Assembly: GCA_003667245.1 (NCBI GenBank)
Contig: RCNN01000083.1
Location: 20,776-84,775 of the forward strand
DNA from: Heterostelium multicystogenum
Taxonomy: Eukaryota > Evosea > Eumycetozoa > Acytosteliales > Acytosteliaceae
Direction: 5' to 3'
Length of the DNA stretch: 64,000 nucleotides
The position numbers and the translations under genes were made by a program. This document shows positions 1 to 11,797 of this stretch, piece after piece. A model generated the notes under the pieces. It saw only the letters and a list, made by a program, of their open reading frames with translations. It was not told where the DNA came from and made no database searches. The first letter of the stretch is position 1; the number at the start of each line of letters is the position of its first letter.

Positions 1-1290
1 CTTCTGTTGGAAAAATAAATGGGGAATCGCTTTTAGATAGTTCATGTTCAATGAGTGCTGCTTTTATCGCTGAAAGCTGTTCTTTCAAACGTCCTGCAAT
101 ATAGCATATCCACACAATTCAAATATTCCGACAAACTCTTTCTTTAAACACTGGAGTGTTGCACTCGTGAGGAAACGAGGTTGCTCAGCATTTCTGGGGA
201 AAATAATAAATTCATATTGTTGACGCTCTGCGATGAAAGTAGAAATGAGCGATGCTGTTTGGAGTGGCTGAAGAAGAGTAGGGAAGTTTCCATTTCTCCA
301 GGTATTAAATAATGTTTCTACTGTGCGTATTAATTTTATCACGGTCACTGCCAATCACCTTGAGACATGCTGATGGGTAGTTCAGCCACTCAATAGTGCA
401 GTTATTGGTCTCATATGTTCGATGTGCAACTGCGTCATATACTGGGAAATGGTGATCACCTGCTTGATAATGGCGATGCGACATGTTAGTGACTCCAGTA
501 CCCTCACGGTCCGAGTTAGACGCCACCTTATAACCAGGCATTGAATAGCTGATTTCCAGCAGCTCTTTGATTGTATCTATGGTCAGAACCTGCAACCGAT
601 GCTCACGGTCAATGATGATGTTGTGATTTGTAAAATAAGGATAAGGTGGAAACTGTCTAAAGAATCTTCTTCCATTGCATTCAAACTCAAACGCACGCAA
701 ACCTTTTCTCTTTGGAGATCCAACATTTTCATAGCAAATCACACAGCTTCCTTCGAAATTTGAGTAGTGTGCAGCTGCTGGTGTTTGTCCCTGTCGTCAT
801 CAATAATAATAATAATAGTAAATTCATAAGTAAACTCATAAGTTGGCAATCCAACTAGAATTGCTAGACCTACCACAATGATCTCTGGTTTCGAACAATT
901 TATTGTTACTTGGAATGCAACTGGCTTGTACTGATGTCTTGTGAATTTGGGAAGAATTATATTTAAAAGCAGTCGGTGCTCCTGGATGTATCCAGACTTT
1001 GTGGAATAGTCATAGAGGTGTTTCATACATGCTCTCCAACCTTTTGATTTTAAAATATCTTCTTGCTACAATATTAAAGATAACTATAATTAGATACTTC
1101 TGCTACACAACCAAAAGAAAGCAATCAAACACCCCAATAACCCTAAAGTCATATGATTTAGTTTTTTTGAATCAATACATACTTGTTTTTGTATTTCATT
1201 TTGCTGAATAAGGTTGTAGTCCTCCTCTTCTGATTGAACAGTATTATTGGCATTGTTGTCAACAACTAATATATTATTATTTGGTATCAT
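1..1290 (-). CDS. Unknown protein, 3' part outside window, several frame breaks
   Basis: I do not recognise this family. The first exon runs from the ATG at 1290 to 1183 and is acidic and Asn/Gln-rich. A GTATGT...TTGTAG intron (1066-1182) joins it in phase to exon 2, which begins with the segment QEDILKSKGWRACMKHL. Reading continues to the window edge in three frames, with breaks near 770, 340 and 95. The segments on both sides of each break read like coding sequence (for example HYSNFEGSCVICYENVG, then FEFECNGRRFFRQFPPYP), so the breaks are probably sequencing errors, although a decaying gene is possible. A hydrophobic stretch (IIVVGLAILVGL) lies near 870-910. The C-terminus is cut by the window start. 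Confidence 0.5.
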
Positions 1291-2478
1291 TCCCTATAAT
1301 CTATGTATATCCAGATAATAATAATAATTGATTGCTAACTTCCTTAATTGAATGAATATGAATGAATAAATAAATAGAACTAATAATAGTAATAGAAATA
1401 CAATATAAATAGAATATATCTATCTAATAAATAAATTAAACAGTAATTATACTTATGAATATTCATAGTTGGTTTTAAACTGACTTTGCAGTCAAAAACC
1501 TATGATAAATCAAAAATGGTAAAAATTGAATAAAATTCAAAGGGTGTGTGATTTATTCATACCCACATTAGTTTGGTGTGGCAATGAAAATTGATAAATA
1601 TCTAATTTTTAGGTTAAAATAGGAAATTATTGATGGCATCGGGATCATTATAATATTGCTACAAATCAAATGTAGATTTAAATTAAACAATGAACATAAT
1701 TGGAGAAAATCCATTACTCTTCAACTTCTAATAGTAAATAGACTTACTAGAGTTTGATTTTGTTTCTTATGAAAGTCTTGGAATGTCTTTAAAAGTCAAA
1801 AGTCAGATTGATTGTGTAAAACTTACCAAAGTTTGGAAGTGTATCTTATCGGCAGTTAGTGCATACAATGAGTGTTAGAATCGTTTTCCATAACCAATAT
1901 CCTTGTATGAATAGGAATGAGACCAATCCAATATATTGGATTCACTTTTTATGAAGAGCTTGAAGATGTTATCATGCTGAAGAAGGTAATGTTTCTATAA
2001 TAGTAAAGATAGGAATATAATCAGTTTTAAAGATGATTGATTGACAACATATTCAGACTTCGAGATTTCCAGAGCTCTCTAGACGAACTTGGGATCTTGC
2101 TGAGCAACAGCAGAGACTTTATTGATTGTGCTAGACTATTCTTACAGAGAGAAGAATACCCATGCCTGATAGAAATACTATTAGAAAGTAAACACATACT
2201 ATACTAACCAAATATGAGCGTTATCAAAAAATATATAAATATAGGATCAAAAATAATAATGAATAGATATCAAGAAACATGAAGTTAATATCTATATAAC
2301 AATAAAACATTAGTATAATCTTTTATCTATCATAAAATACAAGTATATCTTATTTATTATATATTGTCAACTCTCTTAAGAGATGACTTTGTTTCGTTTT
2401 ATATTTGTTTGTTATTATAACTATTTACATCGATGAAATCAAATAGAATAGAAAATTGCTTCGCATTAAATAATTGAA
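1291..2478. other. Intergenic, with a possible coding remnant at 1868-2200
   Basis: AT-rich DNA upstream of the gene at 1-1290. Most of it shows nothing. The stretch 1868-2200 on the plus strand is less AT-rich and contains two short coding-like segments. The first starts at the ATG at 1868 and ends before a GTAATG donor near 1987. The second, about 2043-2190, reads FRLRDFQSSLDELGILLSNS and onward. They do not join in one frame, so this is either an exon pair of a broken gene or a remnant. I assign no function. Confidence 0.3.
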
Positions 2479-2887
2479 TCAACAAATGTTTGATTCACTA
2501 TTTGGGTCAATCTCTTTTGGCATGACACCTTCAGTCTTGGGTGCATAACTCTTTTTAGCGAATGGAATTCTATAGTGCGCAGCCAATAACATTCTTGATC
2601 TTGCCTCTTCAATCTTCTCTCCAATCTCTACAGGATCGCTTAAATTCATATTTCTATGGAAAGCATTTCTAGCTTCAGTTCTACAACATGTTTATTAATG
2701 TCTATTCCTAACGATAAGCTTTGAATCAACCATATCTATGTAGGTACATACCTTATAGCGTCTCTTTGATCTACTTTCTCCCATTGATTGGCCATTCTAA
2801 AATATTCTTTCTATATAGATATAATACCTGATTCCTTGGAGGCAACTTGGTAAGAACTTCATGATTTATCAAGTTATATGCATTCAT
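2479..2887 (-). CDS. LYR-motif (complex1_LYR) mitochondrial protein
   Basis: Small two-exon gene: exon 1 2752-2887, intron 2681-2751 (GTATGT...TTGTAG), exon 2 2479-2680. The protein is about 110 residues and carries the family signature VLYLYRKNIL near residue 21 (a LYR tripeptide in the first helix), followed by a basic middle part and EEARSRMLLAAHYRIPFAK near the C-terminus. LYR proteins of this size are mitochondrial and act as complex I subunits or as assembly and Fe-S transfer factors through acyl-carrier protein and HSC20. Which member this is cannot be decided here. One base is missing in exon 1 just after the LYR helix (TTTTAGAATGG, near 2797). Both sides read cleanly, which suggests a sequencing error. 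Confidence 0.7.
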
Positions 2888-3432
2888 TGTTTTATATTAA
2901 TATTATTAATTATTGTTATTTGTTCTTTTAAAATGTACTCAATTACTAATTTAAATGAGATCTCATATATGTTATGTTCATATTAATATTCATAAAAACA
3001 AAAAAAACTAAATTTCAAAGCATCGCATAATTATGACTAGTCAAAGTCTAACTCCAATCAATTATCAAGAATTATAACCATAATAGATAGATATGTGTGT
3101 ATTAATAACATATGAAACATATTATATTTATTCAAATCTGCAATTGTCATATAGTTTCTTGGCAAAAAAACAAACTCATAACATAAATTATAAAAATATT
3201 GATCTATAGATTATCCTGATTGAAACTGAACTCATAGCAGATCAAACTATAACACCTACATAAATTTACTTTCCAAATAGAGATAGAAATGACAAATTTT
3301 ATAATTTTATGTTCTATTAATGTAAATTCGGAATTTAATTATAAATAATAATATAAAATTAAGATATCTACGAAACATTGATTGAAATTTCGGTGATCTC
3401 CTTCACTACTCTTTGCAAACCTTTTTTCTTGA

Positions 3433-3582
3433 ATGATTGGTAATACTTCAAAAATAATTGAAGTATCAAAAAAATGTCAGAAATCAGATCATTTCGTAGT
3501 AGTAGAGTTACCAGCAACTTCACATCCTTCACCTCAATATCATGATTTTGGTGTAAGTTTAGTGATATTCTATTTTAAATAA
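3433..3582 (+). CDS. Possible short coding exon, unknown
   Basis: A 49-codon frame from the ATG at 3433 reads MIGNTSKIIEVSKKCQKSDH and then a Val-rich segment with VVVELPATSHPSPQYHDFG, which looks coding. GTGTAAG directly after the last Gly codon could be a splice donor, but I cannot place a convincing next exon before 4018. It could be the first exon of a gene broken by indels, or a remnant. Confidence 0.3.
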   Translation: MIGNTSKIIEVSKKCQKSDHFVVVELPATSHPSPQYHDFGVSLVIFYFK

Positions 3583-3785
3583 AATGAATAAAAGTAAGAA
3601 GATCTTTTTAAAATACAAACTACTCACACAAATGAGTGGGGAGATTCCTTGACCCGCTGACTAAAATATCTGTAAGTCAGTAATTAAATGGATATTCAGT
3701 GACCAACATCAACAGCATTTTGAAAGTAAGATTTTTTGTTGTTTTTTAATAAATTTTTGGTGATTTATTACAATATTTTTTTTTA

Positions 3786-3835
3786 AGTGGTTATGAAAAG
3801 GTATCCTATACTATACATCCTACCCCATAACCACT
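3786..3835. repeat. Inverted repeat upstream of the first ML gene
   Basis: AGTGGTTATG (3786-3795) and its exact reverse complement CATAACCACT (3826-3835) flank a 30-base spacer. It lies about 180 bases before the ATG at 4018 and could be a regulatory site or hairpin. Confidence 0.5.
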
Positions 3836-4017
3836 CAAGATTAATTTTTATTTCTGTCAAACTCACTTCTGATATCTATCGTACGATATAAATTCATCAT
3901 CCAACTCAAACAACATTTCATTTTAAATTTATCAATTCTTCTCTCACATATATAACTATTATTATTATTTATATATATAAAAACTTACTACTACTACTTA
4001 ATATATACTTATCAAAA

Positions 4018-4600
4018 ATGAAGTACCTTTTTGTTGCTGTTTATTTTAATGTTGGCTGTTGTCAATGCTGACATCTGGTCCAGCTGTGGAACTGCCAATG
4101 ACAAGGTAAATAAGCTCATTTTCCTAAAACATTATTGCACTGTCTGCGAGAATATCTGTTGATTAACATGAACATGCTTTTGTTTTCTTTTGTTTTTGAT
4201 AATCAGTTCCAAATTGACACTGTTACCATCACTCCAGACCCCCCTGTCAAGGGTCAAACTGTTGTCATCCTCTGCTTCTGGTGTATTGTCTGAAACCTTG
4301 ACTGGTGGTAATGCCCACATTCTTGTCAAGTACGGATTCATCACCATCTTAAACAAGGATGAAGATATTTGCCAATCAAGTTCACCAGTCCCATGCCCAA
4401 TCGAAGCCGGTCCACTCAACAAGACCGTCTCTATTGATATCCCATCCAACGTTCCCAAGTGTTCCTACAAGGCCAACGTCCGTCCACTGATACTTCCAAA
4501 CAATGAAATCGCCTGTATCAATGTTGACCTCCCACTTCTAAACATCTATATTTTGGTCGACCAAAAATCTTCCTACTACAATGATCAAATCAATTTTTAG
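4018..4600 (+). CDS. ML-domain secreted lipid-binding protein (copy A)
   Basis: First of three tandem MD-2-related lipid-recognition (ML) proteins, a family of roughly 140-residue secreted or lysosomal proteins that bind lipids or sterols (NPC2 and phosphatidylglycerol/phosphatidylinositol transfer proteins). Exon 1 (4018-4105) encodes a signal peptide ending near VNA, then DIWSSCGTANDK. The intron is 4106-4206 and exon 2 follows. Typical ML features are the DIWSSCG start, TVTITPDPPVKGQ, GGNAHILVKYGF, CPIEAGPL and a final Cys in IACINVDL. Frame breaks occur in the signal peptide (near 4045), near 4260 and near 4490. The last about 20 codons run past the point where the two paralogues stop, so the true end is probably near 4540. 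Confidence 0.85.
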
Positions 4601-5032
4601 CTTCGAATAGATAATATTTAGCAATTTATTAGTTCCTATCAATATACAATCAATAAATTAATATATAATAATTTTATCAGTTATATTTTGTCAAAAAAAA
4701 CAAACACAACTAGATAGAATACCAAACTGAAAAAAACTAAACAATTCACCCATTTCCCATTTAAAATTTATTTTCAAAAACAATCAACAAAACAGAAAAA
4801 TTCTTTGCAAATTTTCTCTGGTGAAAAATAAGTCGTTTTTTTCACCAAAGATGCCATCTTTTGGGTTTTGGATGACATCCTGGTATTAGAATAGCTGTTT
4901 AGATATTTTGTTTTTTTCTGGTATAAAACAAACAGAAATTTGCACAGACTGTTTAAAACAAACTCTCTACACTTCAAGTACTCATTCCTTTCTATCAATA
5001 GACTCTTACAATTTATCTATTTATAAATAATC

Positions 5033-5462
5033 ATGAAATCAATTAGTTTTGATCGTTCTTACCGTATTGTTGTTGTCAGTTGCAAATGCTGACATCTGGT
5101 CCAACTGTGGAAATGCCGATGATATTTTCCAAATTTCCACAGTCACAATCATCCCAGATCCACCTGTCAAAGGAAATAACTTGACTGTTGCCATCGATGG
5201 TACTTTGTCACAAACTTTGGAAAGGAGGTAATGCCCATCTCACTGTCAAGTATGGTTTCATCCCCATCATCAACAAGGACCAACCAATCTGCGATTCAAA
5301 CTCAATACTCCCATGCCCAATCGAAGCCGGTCCACTCTCCAAGACTTTTGAAACCGTCATCCCAAGCAACACACCATCTGGAACATACAAGGCCAATCTT
5401 GTTCTCTCCGACACCAACAATCCATCAAATCGCATGCATCAAACGTCAACCTCAAGCTTTAA
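5033..5462 (+). CDS. ML-domain secreted lipid-binding protein (copy B)
   Basis: Second tandem ML protein and the closest relative of copy A (DIWSNCGNADD, IIPDPPVKGNN, GGNAHLTVKYGF, CPIEAGPLSKTFE). No intron is seen, unlike copy A. The signal peptide starts at 5033 and is Leu/Val-rich, ending at NADIW. Four one-base insertions in short homopolymers break the frame (T run near 5049, GAAAGG near 5221, AATCC near 5426, CAAACG near 5442). Without them the protein ends NVNLKL at 5462, matching the paralogues. The four errors in 430 bases each sit in a homopolymer, which argues for sequencing error over pseudogene. Confidence 0.82.
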
Positions 5463-6126
5463 TTTCTATTTTTATTTAAAACAAATTAACATAATATAAA
5501 TTCTATTTCATTCATTTGAAATGAATGATCTTATCAAACTGTCTTGGAATGGTAGTTGTTAATTTAATCACTTAACTTCTATTTAGATGAATCTGATCTT
5601 ATTTTAGAATATAATATTGTAGTTTATTTATACAACTTTGGAGATATTAAATCTAGATTCATTGGAATTGAAACTGATGTAACTTTACTCATTAGTTAGA
5701 ACCCAAGAAATTTAATGTACACATAGTAATTAAACTTAAATCAAGTAATAAATGTACAGTTCATATCTTTTAAGTTTTGTAGTATTCTGTGTTTTGGTAA
5801 TTAACTGACTGTTCTTTTTTATTTTCGTCCACTTTCACACTTGATTTTTTATGTCTTTTTATTGGGGTTATTTGATTACTTCACTTTAGGTATATCTTAA
5901 ACTGCTACATCAAGAAAATACAATTAATATAAATCTAGTTATATTATCAGATATTAATAGTATACAAATAAGAATGAAAGATTTAAAATAAACAGATTAA
6001 ATATTATTAGATTTAAATCAAAATAAAATTAATAAAATAATAATTTTTATCATTTTGGAAAAGTATTAAAACAGAGTTTAGTATCTTCATTTATATCATT
6101 CTTAAATATTAAATTTTCATTATAAA
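5463..6126. other. Intergenic between ML copies B and C
   Basis: AT-rich, no gene seen. It serves as the downstream region of copy B and the promoter of copy C, and the last 100 bases are T- and A-rich as is usual before dictyostelid start codons. Confidence 0.6.
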
Positions 6127-6575
6127 ATGAAGTTACTATTATTCTTAAGTTTAGTATTGGTTTTTGCCTTTGTTCATGGTCATGAAGAAGAGACTCTTGC
6201 TAAATATTGGAGTAGTTGTGGCCCTTCTGATAAATTCACAATCAACGATGTATTTTAACTCCATATCCTCCAGTGCGTGGAAAAAATATCAAAATTACCG
6301 TTGATGGTACTTCAAAAATTGGATTAACTGCAGGAAATATTGTCATTACAACAATTGTCCCTGGTGGAAATGAAATGAAGCAAACTCATCCTATTTGCCA
6401 AACAATCTCGAAAAAAGATTGTAAAAGCATTGAAGTTGGACATTTTAGAAAGGATTTTGATTTTCCAGTGCCAGAGCAATCTCCTGCAGGAACCTATAAA
6501 ACCAAAGTTCAACTTTTTACTGACAGGAATGTTCTAATTACTTGCTTCAATTTAGATATAACCTTACCTAGATAA
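6127..6575 (+). CDS. ML-domain secreted lipid-binding protein (copy C)
   Basis: Third and most divergent member of the ML array. The start at 6127 gives a strong signal peptide (MKLLLFLSLVLVFAFVHG), then a short acidic segment, YWSSCGPSDKFTINDV, LTPYPPVRGKNIKITVDGT and a Cys-containing C-terminus ending DITLPR at 6575. As in the family, paired Cys residues and the PPVRG turn are kept, but the central GGN segment differs (VPGGNEMKQTHPICQT). One base is missing near 6253, in GTATTTTAAC. Function by family: extracellular or endolysosomal lipid binding or transfer. The ligand is not known. Confidence 0.82.
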
Positions 6576-6622
6576 GAAATAAATAAAGCGTTCGCTGTCT
6601 GTCTAAAGAATTTAGTGTATGA

Positions 6623-8424
6623 TTAATTTAATAGCATTTTCAATTGATAGGTATCTGAAATGAATCCACCAATCATGTAGTTGAGTGCAATAAAGTTGTT
6701 TTCTTCAAGTCTTCTGATTGTTACTTGGCCATGTTTCTCTGTGTTTACAATTATTGTTTTAATTCCCGATGAAATGCCAGTGAGTGAGTGATCGTTAAAG
6801 AATGATGGACCAACCTCAAGAGTCAAATTATTGTTTGATTTGTTCAAGTAATCTATACATACGGCATACTTGGAAAATCTACCTTTGTATGTGTTTGAGA
6901 GTTTCAAATACTTTAGAGATAGAGGAATGGAATTAAAGTTGAAATGTAAATCTTTCTTTAAAATCAATTCAAGCTCTTTCAGATTAGGTGGAAGAACATC
7001 TTTGTCGAATGAATGTTGGTCTTCATCGCTTTTGAGGTGAATTATTTTAAGTGAGCTTGGCAGTACACCCTTTTCGATTGGACCTAAATATGAAGAAGTG
7101 AAATAGAGTTCCTCTAGAGTGTCGGGAAGGTCATTTGGCTTCAATGTGATTTTGAGGTATTGGTTACCAACTCTTAGAACTCTAAGACCATGGTGTAGAA
7201 GATTTTTTTTTTAATCAAGTTGCCAAAAGAATCGACCTCTGTGAATTCTAGAGTTTCAATGGTTGGAGGAATAACCAGACTTGTGTGGCTAGTAAAGTAT
7301 CCTTTGAATGTAAGATTTTTGATGGATGGAGGAATATCTTTGATATCTGGTGCGATATCTCTTTTATAGAGTATCGTTAGAGTTTCAACTGATGGTGGAA
7401 TCAACGTAAAAGACTGTTCGGCTGGATAGTATTTTAGTTCCTTTAGATTTGGAGCTTGTGATAGATCTGGGAGAAAAGTTCCATTATTATCACTGTGATT
7501 TGAGAACATGCTTATTTCAAAGGATTCAAGAGAATCTGGAAGGTAGTCGACAGTCTCTGGTCTTATGATACGTATGCAAAAATGCTTGAGAAAAGGAGGA
7601 ATTTGTGATTTTCTATTTACAGGAAAATTCATGTTGTGGTTGAAACTTAAGGAAGTTACAGAGGTTGGGAACAATCCATCATATATGGGGAGTTGAACAA
7701 AAAGCCAAATTCAATTCTTTGAATTCCATGTGAAAAGACACCTACTTCTAAAATTTGATTGAAGGAGAATCCAAACGCCACGGATTTTAATGAATTAGGG
7801 AAAACTCCAAAGGGTATTGGGCTATTGAATTGACCAAGAATACTTAGGTCTTCCAATGTATCTGGGAAACAGCCAGGAGTCAACTCCAAATCTTGATCTA
7901 AAGTGGTTAAATGTATCGTCACCAATCTTGTTTCTTTCAGCGCAAGCTGTTTAATCCTAATGCCATTAATAATTAGATGTGTAATATATTGATATCTGGG
8001 ATCACCTATTGGTGGATTATAATGATTAAATTCTAATTGTTTTTTGTATTAAATAGATATGTTATGATAGTATTAGAATGTGTAGTATAGTGAGTAGCTA
8101 TAGTGAATAGAATTCCATACCGAGGTAGTCATGAAATCCAGTTTGATTGTATTGAAAATGATGCTCTGCTTTATTGATATATTTGATAGATCTATTGGTT
8201 CGCTTTGATAGTGTAGATTCAAAGATTGGTTTATATGACTTCATTGATATTGATTTAGGATTACAATATCTGATTTCATTCGGATTGAATTGTATATACT
8301 TTAATCTATTTTCGTATAACTTCTTGCAAACCAAACTTAAACATATTCTATCAATGATCGAAAGATCATTTTCAAAAAGTAATACATTGTCTTTAAGTAT
8401 AATTATTGATAATCTATCTAACAT
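6623..8424 (-). CDS. FNIP-repeat protein
   Basis: FNIP repeats are a leucine-rich-repeat-like family greatly expanded in dictyostelids. Exon 1 (8121-8424) has an F-box-like N-terminus (DRICLSLVCKKLYENRLKYI). The intron is 8033-8120 (GTATGG...ATTAG), and exon 2 begins FNHYNPPIGDPRYQYITHL. Repeats follow, with units such as FNSPIPFGVFPNSLKSVAFG, FNQILEVGVF and repeated P-P-x-(I/V)-(K/E)-x-L segments, in total about 580 residues. Two frame breaks fall at 7677-7684 and in a ten-T tract (A10 on the coding strand) at 7203-7212. Reading resumes in register with repeat spacing kept, so one intact gene is likely. By analogy with family members, the F-box plus FNIP layout suggests a ubiquitin-ligase adaptor, but this is inferred. 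Confidence 0.82.
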
Positions 8425-8816
8425 TCTTAATATAATTAATTAAACTAAAATATTTATTTCATCAGAAAAGTAGATATATATATTGAAATGCTAATGATCA
8501 TTAGCCCATCGAACTCAGCCACGATTTAATTAATCATTTTTTTGGGTTTGTCAAATTTAAGCTCTTTCTAAAAATAAAAATTCATTGAATTTTCTTCAAT
8601 ACTAATTTTTGGTTGGATTTTATAAAAAACAAAGAACTAAAAAGCTGAATTATTTAATTAATCTTATTTATATTATAAATAGTAATATTATACAATTTTA
8701 TTTTATATTTCAATCCAAAAAATAGTTATATTTTATGGTGAAGAGTTTAATATTAATACATAAAATGATTAAATATGTCATTTGATTTAGTTGATTGTCA
8801 TAGTAATACAAGTTTT
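8425..8816. other. Intergenic
   Basis: About 390 AT-rich bases containing the upstream region of the FNIP gene and the downstream region of the small gene at 8817-9144. Nothing else seen. Confidence 0.6.
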
Positions 8817-9144
8817 TTAAAATTCAAATGGAATTTCTATTGTGAAAAAGTATCTAAGATGTACATAAATAGTCAATGGGATCTGTTTATCCTCCCATTT
8901 TCTTTTTGGTGTAAAGAATTGGTTGCCCCAGCCTTGAGTTGAAATTTCACTTTGTCCCAACATACTGTTTTGGGAAGAGTGTATGTTGACTTGATTACTG
9001 GATGACATGCCAGAAACAAATAAATTTTGTAGACTTGAAAGATTTTCTAAATTTTTAAAAAGATGAAGATGAATTAGTATTTGATCTCAATTTGTAATTT
9101 GAATAAGATAATCTTTATAAATAGAAAAACATACTGAATAACAT
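8817..9144 (-). CDS. Small unknown protein with a 10-nt first exon
   Basis: The ATG at 9144 opens a 10-base exon (codons MLF plus one base, 9135-9144). The GTATGT...TTTAG intron (9047-9134) joins in phase to exon 2 (8817-9046), giving a protein of about 79 residues starting MLFKNLSSLQNLFVSG and with STQGWGNQFFTPKRKWED in the middle. The N-terminus is amphipathic and could be a mitochondrial or membrane-directing helix. I do not recognise the family. The clean in-phase splice supports a real gene, and the alternative internal start at 9008 would give 63 residues. Confidence 0.5.
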
Positions 9145-9527
9145 GATTTTGTTTTACAAATTATTATTATTACAAGTAATTAGTTTTACAGATATAAATA
9201 AATGATTATTATTATTATTATTATTAAAGTAAACTGATCTTAATATTTAATTTAATCATTGGTATAAATAGTTGACTGAATGGAGTGAGGATTGTTCGAT
9301 CGTAATTTGGATTGCTTTTAAATTAAAAGTCAATACTACTAACTTCAATGCCAAACTATTAATTATTGTAAATTTGTGTACACCATGCATAAGATTGTTA
9401 AGTTTTTCATGAAAACAAGTGTCTTTATATTAGCTAACTTGAAGGGTGAAGTGGTTGTTGTGATGCGGTGTTCTGATGTGTGAAGTTTTCACTCGAACCA
9501 CAATTTGTCATCCAAATCCACCTCCAT

Positions 9528-9555
9528 GATCATCATCATCATTATCATCATCATT
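9528..9555. repeat. ATC microsatellite
   Basis: Interrupted ATC trinucleotide repeat in intergenic DNA. Confidence 0.8.
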
Positions 9556-9715
9556 AAATTGTATATAATTTAATTAATCTTGATTACACTAAATTTAGTG
9601 ATAAATAGACACACTTGTGATACACTAACTTTAAATATTACTCTACCTCACGATTCTGATGTGAGGGGAGATGGATATGGATGATGTGCTTACTTTGTAC
9701 AGAATTAAAAAAACG

Positions 9716-9729
9716 TACGAACGTTCGTA
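9716..9729. repeat. 14-bp perfect palindrome
   Basis: TACGAACGTTCGTA reads the same on both strands. It is notable in very AT-rich DNA because it contains three CG dinucleotides. Confidence 0.7.
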
Positions 9730-11761
9730 TATGCTAAAACACAAAAATAATTGTACTGTTTGTGTGATTCAAACTAATTAGGATAGGTTGGATGGATCAG
9801 AAAGTGTTTGATTGTAAATCGATGGTCATCTTTAATAAAAGATAGGTGGTAACTGACAATATTTTCTTTGTAAAATTGTTAACCATTTGAAGTTCATATG
9901 AACTTTTTGCTAAGAATATATTAATATATATCCTCCCTATCTTACACACTGTAAGTTAAAGACAACCAATGTTTGATCTATCTTTAATTAGAAATACGAG
10001 CAAGTAGACAGGAGTGTAACCTCAACTTCCAAATAGTGTAAAAGTAGTTAAATATTCAAAGATTTATGATATAAGAACAGTATAACAATGAAATGAAATT
10101 ATATTTATAGGAATAGATGTAGATTTGTTGGAATTTTTCCTGACAATCTGTTGTATTTTAATGTAAAACATTGAAGTGTGATGTATGTGGAGTGGAGAAT
10201 ATATATATTTGGGTTGAAAATTTTGACAGGAGTGGTTAGAGTGAGTGATGTTAGCAACAAGTGATACATCATACATTGATGTGATCAAAGTTCGTTGTTT
10301 GTGAGTAAGCAATTCTATATTTTTATAATTTCAGAGAATGTTTAAATTTTATTTTATATTCCATAAATATTATTATTACTATTATTTGTATGGAAATATC
10401 TCATATTAAATGATTATTATTGTTATTAATACTATTTTATACCTACTAAATAACATGATTAGATTTGATTTTATTTAATTTAATATTAGTTAATTTTTAT
10501 TACAAGTAATTAGATTATAAATAAATAAATTATTGTATAATATATATATTTGGTTTGGATTAGGGATATATTTTAAATATTTGTATTTGTTATGATGTGG
10601 AAATAATCAGTTTTAAAACTGGGATGATATTTATAATCAAATCTTTTATGTTGATTATGATTATGTTTTTGTTAAAGAAATATCTTCAAGTAATTCGATT
10701 GGTGTGTTGTAGCATAGAACAGGATTTCCAAAAGACAGGCAGTTCAATAACTTTGATTTGAATTTTATTGGTTGGAACGATGAGAATTGGATACACAATC
10801 ATATGACAGTCCAGGTGTTTTGACACTCAACCCAATTACACACAGTTTTACTTCTAATATGGTGTATGGTTTGGTTGATTGAAAGGATTGTTTCCAATTA
10901 AGTTAATTGGTGTTTGATTGTGTATTGTGAGTTGAATTTGATAGATTTAGATGTGTGATGTGATGTGATGATATCGATGGCAATGTGTGAAAGAAGTGAG
11001 GTGAAAGTGAACAGATAGTTTATTAATACCGAAAAAACAACAACTAATCAATCCTCTTAGTTGATCGGATTGTTGTTGACTGAATTTATAAGAAAGTGTA
11101 TATTAAAAAAGTTGATTGGATATATAGTGCGGTGGTGGTTATAACAAACTATTAGAAGAAGTTTAAATATCAAGTGTCATCTCAATTTTATACAACACCA
11201 CTGTTGATCAATTGAACAACGTAATTGTCTATTCGAACGGACTTGAAGATGAGCTGCATCAATAATGTTAATGTAGACTGGTCTGTCAGAATAAACAATA
11301 ACATCTCTTCTCAATTAATTGATAACAGATGTGATGAGATGTGATATGGTGTTTTGTTAACCATTAACAATTATCATTATCATTAGTTTAGTATTTTCTT
11401 GGATCAATCATTGCTTCCAATTATTTTGAATAGACTTTTTTTAGTGTTGTTGTACAATTGTTGATTTGTAGGACTGGCACTCTTACTGGAACAAAGAATT
11501 AATTAATTAGGATAATCAGAACTATTTAACGACATTCTCATAACTATATGAATATCTGTACAATTTAGAGCCTTTTGATTTAATTTGAATAGGAGTATAC
11601 CTTTTATAAGAATAAGGTTTGTATTAACTGTTGAAGTTTGGATGTGATATTGATATGATACTACATTATGAGTTATAGTGTAGTTAACTAATGAGCAGTA
11701 CTTAACAAGTTGACATCTATGGCATTAATTAATTAGAATTCATTGGTTTATTAATAATTAG

Positions 11762-11797
11762 CATCTATTACATCTATTACATCTATTACATCTACTA
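11762..11797. repeat. Four 9-bp direct repeats
   Basis: Three exact CATCTATTA units in tandem and a fourth with one change (CATCTACTA). Confidence 0.85.

Noticed and set aside
4774..4998. 74-codon minus frame in the ML array
   Set aside because: Overlaps the promoter of copy B; T-rich strand gives spurious Lys/Asn-rich frame.
10064..10312. 82-codon minus frame in the gene desert
   Set aside because: Ser/His/Thr/Ile-rich, no splice partner, no conserved segment.
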